From a bacterium (GTDB lineage: Bacteria; Patescibacteriota; Minisyncoccia; Phycocordibacterales; PALSA-1337): a stretch of 34,777 nucleotides of DNA. The DNA lies in contig JAJXVL010000003.1 in assembly GCA_021782175.1 (NCBI GenBank), positions 1-34,777 on the forward strand. Reading direction: 5' to 3'. Below, piece after piece: positions 25,433 through 34,160 of the stretch. Within the stretch, counting starts at the first letter, position 1; every line of letters begins with the position of its first letter. A program made the position numbers and the translations under genes. The notes beneath the pieces are model-generated. The model saw nothing but the letters and a program-made list of their open reading frames with translations. It had not been told where the DNA came from and ran no database searches.

Positions 25433-26892
25433 AGGAAAAACCGTTTTATATTACGACCACCCTGCCATATGTCAACGCAGAGCCTCATGTCGGGCATGCG
25501 CTAGAGTTTATTCGGGCTGATATCATTGCTCGCTGGCAGAGCCTGACTGGCCATGAAGTCTTCTTCAATACCGGCACCGACGAACACGGCAGCAAGATTT
25601 ACCAGAAGGCCGCTCAGGCGGGGATTTCGACACAAGCTTTCGTCGATCAGAATGCGGCCAAGTTCAAGGAGCTTTTGCCACTTCTCGGTATCCAGGACAA
25701 GGTCAACTTCGTGCGGACCACGGATCCCCATCACATCGCGGCCGCCCAAGAGTTCTGGCGCCGAGTAGCCAAGAACGGCTATATCTACAAGAAAGACTAT
25801 GCCATCAAATATTGCGTTGGTTGCGAATTGGAAAAAACTGATTCAGAGCTTGTGAATGGTCGTTGTCCATTGCACCCGCTCCAGGAGCTTGAGATCATTC
25901 AAGAAGAGAATTATTTCTTCAAATTCAGTGCCTTCGGTCCGAAGTTAGCGGCTTTCTATGAAGCTCACCCGGACTTCGTGGTGCCGAATTTCCGCTACAA
26001 CGAGATCAAGGCTTTTGTCAGCCGCGGCCTGGAGGACTTCAGTATCTCCAGACTCAAGAGCAAAATGCCCTGGGGTATCGAAGTACCTGATGATCCAAAT
26101 CAGGTGATGTATGTCTGGTTCGATGCGCTGGTGAACTATATTTCTGCCATTGGTTGGCCCGACGATCAGGTCCGTGGTGAGACAGTGCCGGGGGCTTTCG
26201 AGAAATGGTGGGTTCTCTCTGGCGGGGTAGTGCAGTACTGTGGCAAGGACAATCTGCGTCAGCAGAGCGCCATGTGGCAAGCTATGCTCATGGCAGCCGG
26301 TCTACCACCTTCACGGACGATTGTGATAGACGGTTTTGTAACTGGTGAAGGCGGCGTCAAAATGTCCAAGTCTCTCGGCAATACCATCGACCCTCTGGAG
26401 ATTATTCATGAATACGGCACAGAAGCCATGCGCTATTTCGTTTCGCGCGAATTATCGCCGTTCGAGGATAGTCCTTTTACCAAGGAGAAATTCAAAGAAG
26501 CCTACAATGCCAATCTGGCCAACGGTGTCGGTAATCTGACCAGTCGCATCATGAAGATGGCCGCCGACAATCTACCCCAGCCGATCTCTCTGCCGGCCGT
26601 GGAGTATCCGGAGGCTTATCGCCAAGCTATGGATGCTTACAATATCCAGGCGGCTGCCAATATCATCTGGCAGGAAATAGGGGAGGCTGATCGGATCATT
26701 CAGAGTCAGGCGCCCTTCAAGCTAGTCAAGACCGATCGTGAGGCCGCTCTGCTCATCATCAGTGATCTGGTCGCGCGGTTGTACAAAGTCGCTTATTTAC
26801 TCGCGCCGATTTTGCCAGAGACCGCGGAGACGATTCGAGGTTTGGTGGAGGGCAATAGTATGCCGACCGCGCCACTTTTCCTGAGGAAGTAA
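25429..26892 (+). CDS. metG: Methionyl-tRNA synthetase
   Basis: TTTLPYVNAEPHVGHALEFIRADIIAR, FNTGTDEHGSKI, VIDGFVTGEGGVKMSKSLGNTIDP; ATGA overlap with the previous stop. Confidence 0.97.
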   Translation: MKEKPFYITTTLPYVNAEPHVGHALEFIRADIIARWQSLTGHEVFFNTGTDEHGSKIYQKAAQAGISTQAFVDQNAAKFKELLPLLGIQDKVNFVRTTDPHHIAAAQEFWRRVAKNGYIYKKDYAIKYCVGCELEKTDSELVNGRCPLHPLQELEIIQEENYFFKFSAFGPKLAAFYEAHPDFVVPNFRYNEIKAFVSRGLEDFSISRLKSKMPWGIEVPDDPNQVMYVWFDALVNYISAIGWPDDQVRGETVPGAFEKWWVLSGGVVQYCGKDNLRQQSAMWQAMLMAAGLPPSRTIVIDGFVTGEGGVKMSKSLGNTIDPLEIIHEYGTEAMRYFVSRELSPFEDSPFTKEKFKEAYNANLANGVGNLTSRIMKMAADNLPQPISLPAVEYPEAYRQAMDAYNIQAAANIIWQEIGEADRIIQSQAPFKLVKTDREAALLIISDLVARLYKVAYLLAPILPETAETIRGLVEGNSMPTAPLFLRK

Positions 26893-27066
26893 TCACAGTT
26901 GATTGTTTTTACTAAAAGTCAGAATCTGAAAAATTCATCAAAATTTGAGACTTTTTTGAAGGAAATTTGAACTTGAAAATGTTAGGTTGAAACAACCTAT
27001 TTGGCCCGTCTGTTCTTGCGTATGGCAAAAAGTCGTGTTAATCTCGAGTGGTATTATCAAATAATC

Positions 27067-27137
27067 GCAGCCAGTCCCACGAGGCTCTATTGAGCCAGAT
27101 GGGTCCCCGAAATCATCAAAAAGGGGCCGCTGACTGC
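27067..27137 (+). promoter_or_regulatory. Structured rpsF leader (candidate ribosomal-protein autoregulatory element)
   Basis: GCAGcCAG/CTGaCTGC closing stem, GGCTC-tatt-GAGCC hairpin, GG(t)CCCC/GGGGCC hairpin immediately before the rpsF ATG. Confidence 0.45.
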
Positions 27138-27144
27138 CAAAACT

Positions 27145-27660
27145 ATGCAAGAAAACATTCGAGATGACCGTCAAAAGGTCTATGAGGTCGGGTATTTGAT
27201 CGCTGGTGTGCCAGAAGAGCAGGTAGCTGCCGAAGCTGATAAGGTGCGTACTCTGATCACTGAGGCTGGTGCCACCGTGATCGCTGAGGAGGCCCCGCAT
27301 CATGAGCAGCTTGCTTACGCTATTAGCAAGAAGACCGTCTCTGGTTCGTATGACAAATACGAAGTAGCTTCTTTCGGTTGGATCAAGTTCGAGGTCGGAT
27401 CGGACAAGATCGAAGCCTTGAAAAAGGCCATAGAAGTTGTACCGAGCGTCTTGCGTCTGCTTCTCATCACTACTACCAGTGAGAATACTTATCTCGGTAA
27501 GCGTGCTCCGGTCATGGCCGCGGCTTTCGTCAAGCAATCCTCGAGCAATCAGGGAACTGTGGCTGAGGATAGCGCCGCCAAGAAGGAGGTCGCTCCAGCC
27601 GCTCCGGCTACCATCGAAGAGATGGACAAGAGTATAGACAATATGGTCAAAGAGGCTTAA
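27145..27660 (+). CDS. rpsF: 30S ribosomal protein S6
   Basis: YEVGYLIAGVPEEQVAAEADKVRTLI, HHEQLAYAISKKTVSGSYDKYEVASFGW; followed by ssb and rpsR. Confidence 0.93.
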   Translation: MQENIRDDRQKVYEVGYLIAGVPEEQVAAEADKVRTLITEAGATVIAEEAPHHEQLAYAISKKTVSGSYDKYEVASFGWIKFEVGSDKIEALKKAIEVVPSVLRLLLITTTSENTYLGKRAPVMAAAFVKQSSSNQGTVAEDSAAKKEVAPAAPATIEEMDKSIDNMVKEA

Positions 27661-27684
27661 TCCTAGTACACTAGTATTACCACT

Positions 27685-28146
27685 ATGTATCTAAACAAAG
27701 CACTCATTATCGGCAATCTGACCCGCGACCCAGAGCTCAAAGCTCTGCCGTCCGGCTCCAAGCTCGCTAGTTTCAGTCTGGCTACCAACCGCTCCTTCAA
27801 GGACAAGGATGGCAATCGCCAAGATACCACCGAGTATCACAATATTGTGGCTTTCGGCCGTCTTGGTGAGTTGTGTGCCCAATATCTCAAGAAAGGTTCT
27901 CAGGCTTATGTCGAAGGCCGCCTGCAAACTCGTTCCTGGGATGCCGGTGATGGTTCCAAGAAATATCGCACAGAGATCATTGCTGACAATGTTCAGTTTG
28001 GTTCTCGGGCGCCTGGCGCCGGTTCAGCGAGTGGTACTCCGGCATCTACCGAGAAGAGCGAGACGGCTCCTTCTGGCGGGGAAGCCCCCGGCGATACCAT
28101 CGAGTATCCCCAAGAAGAGATCAATCCGGACGACATTCCTTTCTAG
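27685..28146 (+). CDS. ssb: Single-stranded DNA-binding protein
   Basis: LNKALIIGNLTRDPELKALPSGSKLASFSLATNRSFKD...TEYHNIVAFGRLGELCAQYLKKGSQAYVEGRLQTRSW; acidic C-terminal tip DDIPF. Confidence 0.98.
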   Translation: MYLNKALIIGNLTRDPELKALPSGSKLASFSLATNRSFKDKDGNRQDTTEYHNIVAFGRLGELCAQYLKKGSQAYVEGRLQTRSWDAGDGSKKYRTEIIADNVQFGSRAPGAGSASGTPASTEKSETAPSGGEAPGDTIEYPQEEINPDDIPF

Positions 28147-28205
28147 TTACCTCTAGTTACCCCAAGCAACATCATTCAATCAAGTTATAGTAAAAGTCTA
28201 CCAAT

Positions 28206-28409
28206 ATGAAAAAACAATGTTATTTCAGCCAGCATAATATCAAGCATATCGATTACAAGGATACGGAGATTTTGCGCAAGTTTCTCAACCCACACGGCCG
28301 TCTCATCAGCCGCAAGCGTTCGGGCATCTCTGCCAAGTACCAGCGTCAGCTGGCTATGGCCGTCAAGCGCGCGCGCTTCATGGGTCTCCTGCCTTACGTC
28401 GCTAAATAA
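28206..28409 (+). CDS. rpsR: 30S ribosomal protein S18
   Basis: [52 protein letters not shown]. Confidence 0.97.
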   Translation: MKKQCYFSQHNIKHIDYKDTEILRKFLNPHGRLISRKRSGISAKYQRQLAMAVKRARFMGLLPYVAK

Positions 28410-28417
28410 TCCAACAT

Positions 28418-29476
28418 ATGCCCAGCAAAAAAAACAAACCCGCCGCTTCTCATGCTGATACGGTGGAGGCTCCTTCGCGCAAGCCGAGCGGCTCGCACGC
28501 CGCCGCGGATATGAGCGTGGCTCTGGATGCCATCAGAGTCAAATTTGGTGATGAAGCTATCATGCGTCTCGGTGACAAGCCGCGCGTTGATGTCGGAGCG
28601 ATTCCGACTGGTTCACTCGGACTCGATGCCGCTCTCGGCATTGGTGGTTTGCCTCGGGGACGTATTGTGGAGATTTTTGGTCCGGAATCTTCCGGCAAAA
28701 CCACGCTAGCCCTACATGTCGTAGCTGAAGCTCAGAAATTGGGCGGCATGTGCGCTTATATCGATGCGGAGCACGCTATGGATCCGGAGTATGCCAAGCG
28801 ATTGGGAGTGCAGATCAATGACCTCCTGATCTCCCAGCCGGATACGGGCGAGCAAGCACTGGAAATTGTCGAGAGCCTGATCAGGACCGGCAATATGGAT
28901 GTTGTAGTGATTGACTCGGTGGCCGCTCTCACGCCGCGCGCGGAGATTGAGGGTGATATGGGTGCCGCGCATGTCGGCATCCAGGCTCGTCTCATGTCGC
29001 AAGCTCTGCGCAAACTCACAGCTATCGTGGCCAAGTCCAAGACCGTAGTTATTTTCATCAATCAGATCCGCATGCAGATCGGTATTATGTTTGGCAATCC
29101 GGAAACCACGCCGGGCGGCAAAGCTCTGAAGTTCTATTCCTCAGTACGTCTCGATATCCGCCGTATTGCCCAGATCAAGAAGGGTGAAGAGATCATGGGT
29201 GGTCGGGTGAGGGTCAAGGTGGTCAAGAACAAGGTGGCCGCGCCATTCAAGCAAACAGAGTTTGATCTGATGTACAACGAGGGTATTTCTCGAGAAGGGG
29301 AACTGATCGCTCTGGGTGAGAAGTACGGTCTCTTGAGCCATAGCGGCGCCTCATACGCCTATGGCGAGCTCAAGCTTGGTCGTGGCTATGATGCCACGCG
29401 CCAGTTCCTGAAAGAACATCCCGAAATTAGCGAAGAAATTCTCAAGGCTGTGCGCGTCAAATTCGAAGAGAACTAG
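28418..29476 (+). CDS. recA: Recombinase RecA
   Basis: [87 protein letters not shown]. Confidence 0.99.
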   Translation: MPSKKNKPAASHADTVEAPSRKPSGSHAAADMSVALDAIRVKFGDEAIMRLGDKPRVDVGAIPTGSLGLDAALGIGGLPRGRIVEIFGPESSGKTTLALHVVAEAQKLGGMCAYIDAEHAMDPEYAKRLGVQINDLLISQPDTGEQALEIVESLIRTGNMDVVVIDSVAALTPRAEIEGDMGAAHVGIQARLMSQALRKLTAIVAKSKTVVIFINQIRMQIGIMFGNPETTPGGKALKFYSSVRLDIRRIAQIKKGEEIMGGRVRVKVVKNKVAAPFKQTEFDLMYNEGISREGELIALGEKYGLLSHSGASYAYGELKLGRGYDATRQFLKEHPEISEEILKAVRVKFEEN

Positions 29477-29495
29477 AGTAGATTGGAGTGTAAGG

Positions 29496-29526
29496 CAAAA
29501 CCGCCAGACCTGGCGGTTTTTGCATT
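29496..29526 (+). terminator. Rho-independent terminator after recA
   Basis: AAAACCGCCAG-acc-TGGCGGTTTTTGCATTTTT. Confidence 0.88.
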
Positions 29527-29578
29527 TTTGGCCTGGTTCGGCTAGGATAAGGCTCTATTAACGCATATCCATACCACT

Positions 29579-30151
29579 ATGTCTTTGCTTGAATACAATG
29601 AAATTACGGAGAAGAAGTTCATCGTTTTGGACGGAGCCCCGTACGAAGTCATTTCTTCTCATGTTTTCCGCAAACAGCAGCGCAAGCCCGTCAACGCTAC
29701 CAAGCTCAAGAATCTGATGACCGGCAAGGTGACGGAGTACTCATTCCACCAGTCCGAAAAAGTCGACGAAGCCGAGATTGAGTCTCGCGAAGTGAAGTAT
29801 CTATATAACAATCGTGGCGAATGGTGGTTCTGCGAGGCTAGCGATCCATCCAAGCGTTTCAAGGTTGATGAAGAGACTGTTGGTCCTCAGGGACGCTTCC
29901 TCAAGCCCAATACGGTGATTGAGCAGCTCTTGTTCCGAGAACAGCCGATGGGTTTCAAATTCCCAATCACGGTAGAGCTCAAGGTGACAGAAGCACCACC
30001 CAATGTCAAAGGCGACACCGCTACGGGTGGTCAGAAAACCGTTACTCTGGAAACAGGAGCCACTATCAATGTACCGCTCTTCGTCAATGCTGGTGAAATC
30101 ATCAAGATCAACACTGAGACTGGCGAATATCGCGAGCGTGTTGGTAAATAA
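29579..30151 (+). CDS. efp: Elongation factor P
   Basis: FIVLDGAPYEVISSHVFRKQQRKPVNATKLKNLMTGKVTEYSFH, KYLYNNRGEWWFCE, VTEAPPNVKGDTATGGQKTVTLETGATINVPLFVNAGEIIKINTETGEYRERV. Confidence 0.96.
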   Translation: MSLLEYNEITEKKFIVLDGAPYEVISSHVFRKQQRKPVNATKLKNLMTGKVTEYSFHQSEKVDEAEIESREVKYLYNNRGEWWFCEASDPSKRFKVDEETVGPQGRFLKPNTVIEQLLFREQPMGFKFPITVELKVTEAPPNVKGDTATGGQKTVTLETGATINVPLFVNAGEIIKINTETGEYRERVGK

Positions 30152-30174
30152 AAAAGCTAACCTTTTTGGGTTAG
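30150..30174 (-). terminator. Terminator of the ftsK-side minus-strand operon, overlapping the stop codon
   Basis: On minus: CTAACC-CAAAAA-GGTTAG-C-TTTTTT. Confidence 0.75.
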
Positions 30175-30557
30175 GGCTGAGTAGTAGTGGCCGGTAGAGG
30201 TACCGTACCCAAAACCTTGAGTATGTCCTCAGTCTGTCGACCGAATTGGTCGGTAGCACGAATAGTGATGGTATTGGAACCAGGGAAGATCACCCGATTG
30301 GCCTTGAAGGACCCAGATTGGTCCATTGATAAGGGGACACCGTCAACAGAAAGACTGTTGACTCTTTCGGCGCGGCCAATGATCGTGACAGTCGAAGAAG
30401 CGATTGATGATCCGGAAAAGGGCTGGAAAATGATAACACTTGGTCCGTTGAGGTATGGTAGGGAACGCCATAGGGCATAAGCCGCGATCAAGACAATAAC
30501 CAACAAGCCGATAGCCCAGCGTATCAGGCTGATGATTTTAAGGCGTGAGGATATCAT
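30171..30557 (-). CDS. Membrane-anchored protein with Ig-like/glucodextranase-B-like domain
   Basis: N-terminal TM (IIRWAIGLLVIVLIAAYAL region), then FQPFSGSSIASSTVTIIGRAERVNSLSVDGVPLSMDQSGSFKANRVIFPGSNTITIRATDQFGR; start overlaps the ftsK end. Confidence 0.7.
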   Translation of the reverse strand: MISSRLKIISLIRWAIGLLVIVLIAAYALWRSLPYLNGPSVIIFQPFSGSSIASSTVTIIGRAERVNSLSVDGVPLSMDQSGSFKANRVIFPGSNTITIRATDQFGRQTEDILKVLGTVPLPATTTQP

Positions 30558-32880
30558 TTGAATTGTCAGTCGTACCGGTCTGCTCAATACCTGTACCGAC
30601 ACCGATCACTTCGCGAGGCTTTGAGCCATTGGCTGGACCGATCACGCCGCGTTCCTCGAGCATATCCATGAGTTTGGCGGCTCGGGAATAGCCGATGCCA
30701 AGTTTGCGCTGGATGTAGGAAGTCGAGGCTTTGCCGGCGGAAACTACGGCTTCACGAGCTGGTTCGTACATCTCATCTTCTTCCTCGAGATTGTCACCAT
30801 CGAGAGCGCCGGACAAGCCGCCCATGGAGTCAAAGGCCGCACTAGAACCAGCCTCCGGGGTGGTCAGGCTGATTTCACCCATAATCTCATCTTTGTATTG
30901 ATCAGCCAGGAATTTGACGACTCTTTTGACCTCAGATTCGGAGATATAGGCTGATTGCAGACGGACAGGCTTGGACATTTCGCCGCCCAGATAGAGCATA
31001 TCACCAGCACCGAGTAGTTTCTCAGCGCCCTGCTGATCCAGGATAGTCCTAGAGTCAATCTGAGAAGCCACCTGCAAGGCTACACGGGTAGGGATGTTCG
31101 CTTTGATGAGGCCGGTGATGACGTTGACGCTCGGTCGCTGAGTGGAAATGATGAGGTGGATACCGACAGCGCGGCTCATCTGGGCCAGACGAACAATGGC
31201 TGATTCGAGTTCACGCGGGTAAGTCTGCATAATATCAGCCAATTCATCAATCACGATGACGATATAAGGCATCGTTTCCGGCAAAGTCTCACTGTCGGCA
31301 TTTTCCTCGTCGTCTTTGTGATTCTTGCGGTATTTGGCCAGAGCAGGAGCCAGAACATTCTTGTGATAGGAATCGATATCACGAGTGGCGCTTTTCTCGA
31401 GGACATCATAGCGACGACTCATCTCCTTGGCGGCCCATTTGAGAGCCAGGATTGCTTTCTTGGGATCGGTGATGACTGGGGTGAGTAGGTGGGGAATCTT
31501 GTTGTAAAGGGTCATTTCCACACGCTTGGGATCGATCATGATGAACTTGAGATTTTCCGGTGAATTGCGGAAGAGCAGGGAAGTGACCACGGCATGAATA
31601 GTGACAGACTTGCCTGAACCCGTGGCACCGGCAATGAGCATGTGCGGGGCTTTGGCCAGATTGGTGAAATGGGCCCGTCCGGCAATGTCCTTGCCGAGGG
31701 AAGTGAGGAGGGGTTTCTCGGACTCTTGGTAGTCCGGTGAAGATAGAAGGGTGGCCAGACCAACCGTAGTCTTGGCTGTATTGGGCACCTCAATACCTAC
31801 TAGTGATTTGCCAGGAATAGGGGCCTCGATGCGGATAGGGTGGGCGGCCAAGGCCAAGGCCAGGTCATTGTTCAAGCCGACGATTCGGGAGAGTTTGACA
31901 CCCTCGGCCGGCTTGAGGGCATAGCGAGTAACCGACGGGCCGATAGAGATCTCATCCATTTCGACGGTAATACCGAAGTTCTGGAGGGTACGCTTGATGA
32001 TGTTGGCATTGGCCTTGATATCGCCAGTTTCTGGTTTGCCGCGATCTTTTTCGAGTAGGGACAACGGCGGGGGAGTGAAAGGTTTGAGGAGAGGTACTAC
32101 CACGGAAGAAGCAAAACCGCTCTCTTCTTCCTCGCTCCACTCCAGTTTCTTGGCTTTGACAGTCTTCTTGACTTCGGTCATGGGTGGCTTGGCCTTGGGG
32201 TTCTGTTCGGCGGGCTCCTCATCAGTACCACTTTCCTCGGCATTGGCCGCAGCGACGGCCGAAGCCACCATCGCTTCTTCGTCAGAGTCCATTTCAGCTG
32301 AGGCCGCTAGTTTGCGTTTGCTGGAGACCTTGGATTCGGCTTCTTCATCCTCGGCATGGTGCCAAAAGGCCAGGCCTTCCCAGGTGATATGCCACTCGAA
32401 CATTACCACGAGGGAAGCAGATAGGAGAGCGATGAGGAAAAGGGCTGTCGCCCAAACATCGACGAGTTTGACCAGAGGTCTAGCGATCCAGCCGCCTACC
32501 ACACCACCCAGATCACCAGGCAGGAGATAGATCAGGCCCAGACCAGAGAGGAAGAAAATCACTGCGCTCATAGTCTTGATCAGATCGAAGCGCCGTTCCA
32601 CCCCCTTGATAAAAGCGATGCCAAGGAGGGTAGTAACTATCGGTATCAGGAAATAGCCTACGCCAAAAGCCTTGGTGAGGAAATCAAAAGCAAACTGACC
32701 AACCAATCCAGCCAAATCACTGCCATCAGTCCGGTGGAAAGCCGCTAGGAGGGAGATCAGAGCTATCAGGAAAGAGAAGATGGCCATGATAGCATGCACC
32801 GTCTCATCTTTGAGAGAGTTCCAAAACCGAGTCTGTTTGCCTGGGTCAGCCTTTTTCTTCTTGGCCATGCCAGTCATCAT
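30538..32880 (-). CDS. ftsK: DNA translocase FtsK
   Basis: Four N-terminal TMs, acidic linker, MLIAGATGSGKSVTIHAVVTSLLFRNSPENLKFIMIDPKRVEM, IVIDELADIM, LIISTQRPSVNVITGLIKANIPTRVALQVASQIDSRTILDQQGAEKLLGAGDMLY, C-terminal gamma-type wHTH. Start could be 32868. Confidence 0.98.
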   Translation of the reverse strand: MMTGMAKKKKADPGKQTRFWNSLKDETVHAIMAIFSFLIALISLLAAFHRTDGSDLAGLVGQFAFDFLTKAFGVGYFLIPIVTTLLGIAFIKGVERRFDLIKTMSAVIFFLSGLGLIYLLPGDLGGVVGGWIARPLVKLVDVWATALFLIALLSASLVVMFEWHITWEGLAFWHHAEDEEAESKVSSKRKLAASAEMDSDEEAMVASAVAAANAEESGTDEEPAEQNPKAKPPMTEVKKTVKAKKLEWSEEEESGFASSVVVPLLKPFTPPPLSLLEKDRGKPETGDIKANANIIKRTLQNFGITVEMDEISIGPSVTRYALKPAEGVKLSRIVGLNNDLALALAAHPIRIEAPIPGKSLVGIEVPNTAKTTVGLATLLSSPDYQESEKPLLTSLGKDIAGRAHFTNLAKAPHMLIAGATGSGKSVTIHAVVTSLLFRNSPENLKFIMIDPKRVEMTLYNKIPHLLTPVITDPKKAILALKWAAKEMSRRYDVLEKSATRDIDSYHKNVLAPALAKYRKNHKDDEENADSETLPETMPYIVIVIDELADIMQTYPRELESAIVRLAQMSRAVGIHLIISTQRPSVNVITGLIKANIPTRVALQVASQIDSRTILDQQGAEKLLGAGDMLYLGGEMSKPVRLQSAYISESEVKRVVKFLADQYKDEIMGEISLTTPEAGSSAAFDSMGGLSGALDGDNLEEEDEMYEPAREAVVSAGKASTSYIQRKLGIGYSRAAKLMDMLEERGVIGPANGSKPREVIGVGTGIEQTGTTDNSNDILTP

Positions 32881-32893
32881 ATCATATGGAAGC

Positions 32894-32921
32894 TTGCTTT
32901 TCTCCTTTTGGCCTATATAAT
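32894..32921 (+). promoter_or_regulatory. Sigma70-like promoter of the HTH gene
   Basis: TTGCTT (32894-32899), 16 nt, TATAAT (32916-32921). Confidence 0.65.
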
Positions 32922-32936
32922 ACTTCTGTCTGATAT

Positions 32937-32989
32937 GGGTTTGTGCGATGTCTTTTTCAATAAGACATCAGAAGATAAAAGACAAACCC
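32937..32989 (+). promoter_or_regulatory. Nested hairpin in the HTH gene leader
   Basis: GGGTTTGT-gc-GATGTCTT-tttcaat-AAGACATC-...-ACAAACCC, ending 11 nt before the ATG. Confidence 0.6.
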
Positions 32990-33000
32990 TATTTACTCTG

Positions 33001-33771
33001 ATGGACAATAAAGACAAACAAAATCCTATACCGCCTTCTCAGGATCCTATAAACTGGAAATCGCTAGGTTTCTTCTCGGCAGAAGATTATCTAGTCTACA
33101 TCTTCAAAAAGACAGAGAAGATTACCGCCGCCCTGTACCTGGTCTCAGGATTACTCAAGGACGATGAACCCTTGAAGTGGGAATTGCGCGATCGCGGCAT
33201 GAGTCTGATATCCTCGTCCTTTACAGCCTCATCGTCGGTGCCTGGGGATAAGAATGCCGTTATCCAGTCACTTTTTGGTTCGGCTCTAGAAACGATCTCT
33301 CTACTCAATGTGGCCAGAGTTTCCAATCTGATATCTGAGATGAACCATATATTGTTGGTAAGGGAGATAGACAGCATTATCATCATGCTCCGTGATCGTT
33401 TGGCTCAGAGCGCTGAGAATGCCGGATATGTTCTGTCAGAGTCCTTCTTCAAGACACCAGATCTCTTCAGTTCCGGTTTCAAGGCGGATGTTCGCGGGAC
33501 TAGTCATAATGAGAAGAACAAACCAGGGCTAACCATCCAAGATCAAAATACCAATAAAGGACATGCCCAAAGTCTGGTCAAGAAGAACCAGAGACAGGAA
33601 CATATCCTGGCTATTCTGCAGAAACAGTCCAATTTGACGATCAAAGATTTCTCGCGAGCTATTCAGGATTGCAGTGAGAAGACCATCCAGAGAGAGTTGC
33701 TGGAACTAGTCGAAAAGGGGGTTATAAAGAAGGAAGGGGAGCGCCGTTGGAGCCGGTATTCACTCAAATAA
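33001..33771 (+). CDS. DeoR-like winged-HTH protein (putative transcription regulator)
   Basis: C-terminal NQRQEHILAILQKQSNLTIKDFSRAIQDCSEKTIQRELLELVEKGVIKKEGERRWSRYSL (HTH_DeoR-like). ATG at 33001 lies downstream of the promoter; the longer ORF overlaps the ftsK start. Confidence 0.8.
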   Translation: MDNKDKQNPIPPSQDPINWKSLGFFSAEDYLVYIFKKTEKITAALYLVSGLLKDDEPLKWELRDRGMSLISSSFTASSSVPGDKNAVIQSLFGSALETISLLNVARVSNLISEMNHILLVREIDSIIIMLRDRLAQSAENAGYVLSESFFKTPDLFSSGFKADVRGTSHNEKNKPGLTIQDQNTNKGHAQSLVKKNQRQEHILAILQKQSNLTIKDFSRAIQDCSEKTIQRELLELVEKGVIKKEGERRWSRYSLK

Positions 33772-33859
33772 GCGCTCGAAGACTATAAATAGACGCCCAA
33801 TGCCAGAGCACGGCTAGGGAGGGCCCTAAACTTGACTTTTCGGGTCAAATAACCTAGAG

Positions 33860-33868
33860 TTATCCACA
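33860..33868 (+). promoter_or_regulatory. Single DnaA-box-like site
   Basis: TTATCCACA matches TTATNCACA exactly. Confidence 0.4.
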
Positions 33869-33878
33869 TTAAACATTT

Positions 33879-33908
33879 TTGCCGTACCGCTTAACTATGC
33901 GCTATAAT
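33879..33908 (+). promoter_or_regulatory. Sigma70-like promoter of the S-layer-like gene
   Basis: TTGCCG (33879-33884), 18 nt, TATAAT (33903-33908). Confidence 0.75.
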
Positions 33909-33914
33909 GCTTTG

Positions 33915-34160
33915 CAACGAGCGCCAGATCAGTCGTTTGGTCAGGCGTTCGTCCCAAGGCGTAAGCTCTGGGTTTAGTCGGACTTTGACAACTGAACATG
34001 TCACTTGTCTCTAGTCCTATTTGTGCACCACTAACTCTTCTGTTCGGACGTCGATAGTACGACGGAGGAATGTGGATTTATCAGTCTTACTAGGCAATGT
34101 CTCCCCGAAATATTAAAAAGTAAGACCGGGGGTCCATTGTTAATTATCAAAAACATAGCT
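33915..34160 (+). ncRNA. Long structured 5' leader with predicted H-type pseudoknot
   Basis: ACGAGCGCC.GATCA/TGGTC.GGCGTTCGT stem (33917-33952); CGTCG/CGACG (34049-34064); GTCTTAC 34084-34090 with GTAAGAC 34120-34126, crossing CAATG..CCCCG 34095-34107 with CGGGG..CATTG 34127-34139. Confidence 0.5.

Noticed and set aside
33860-33868. Replication origin based on the TTATCCACA DnaA box
   Set aside because: Only one box was seen, with no dnaA/dnaN neighbours and no box cluster; it may be chance or a regulatory site.
33935-33972. Small SRP RNA (4.5S) because of GGTCAGG
   Set aside because: The partner GGAAGCAGC strand and the conserved apical domain are missing; the segment fits better as part of the S-layer leader.
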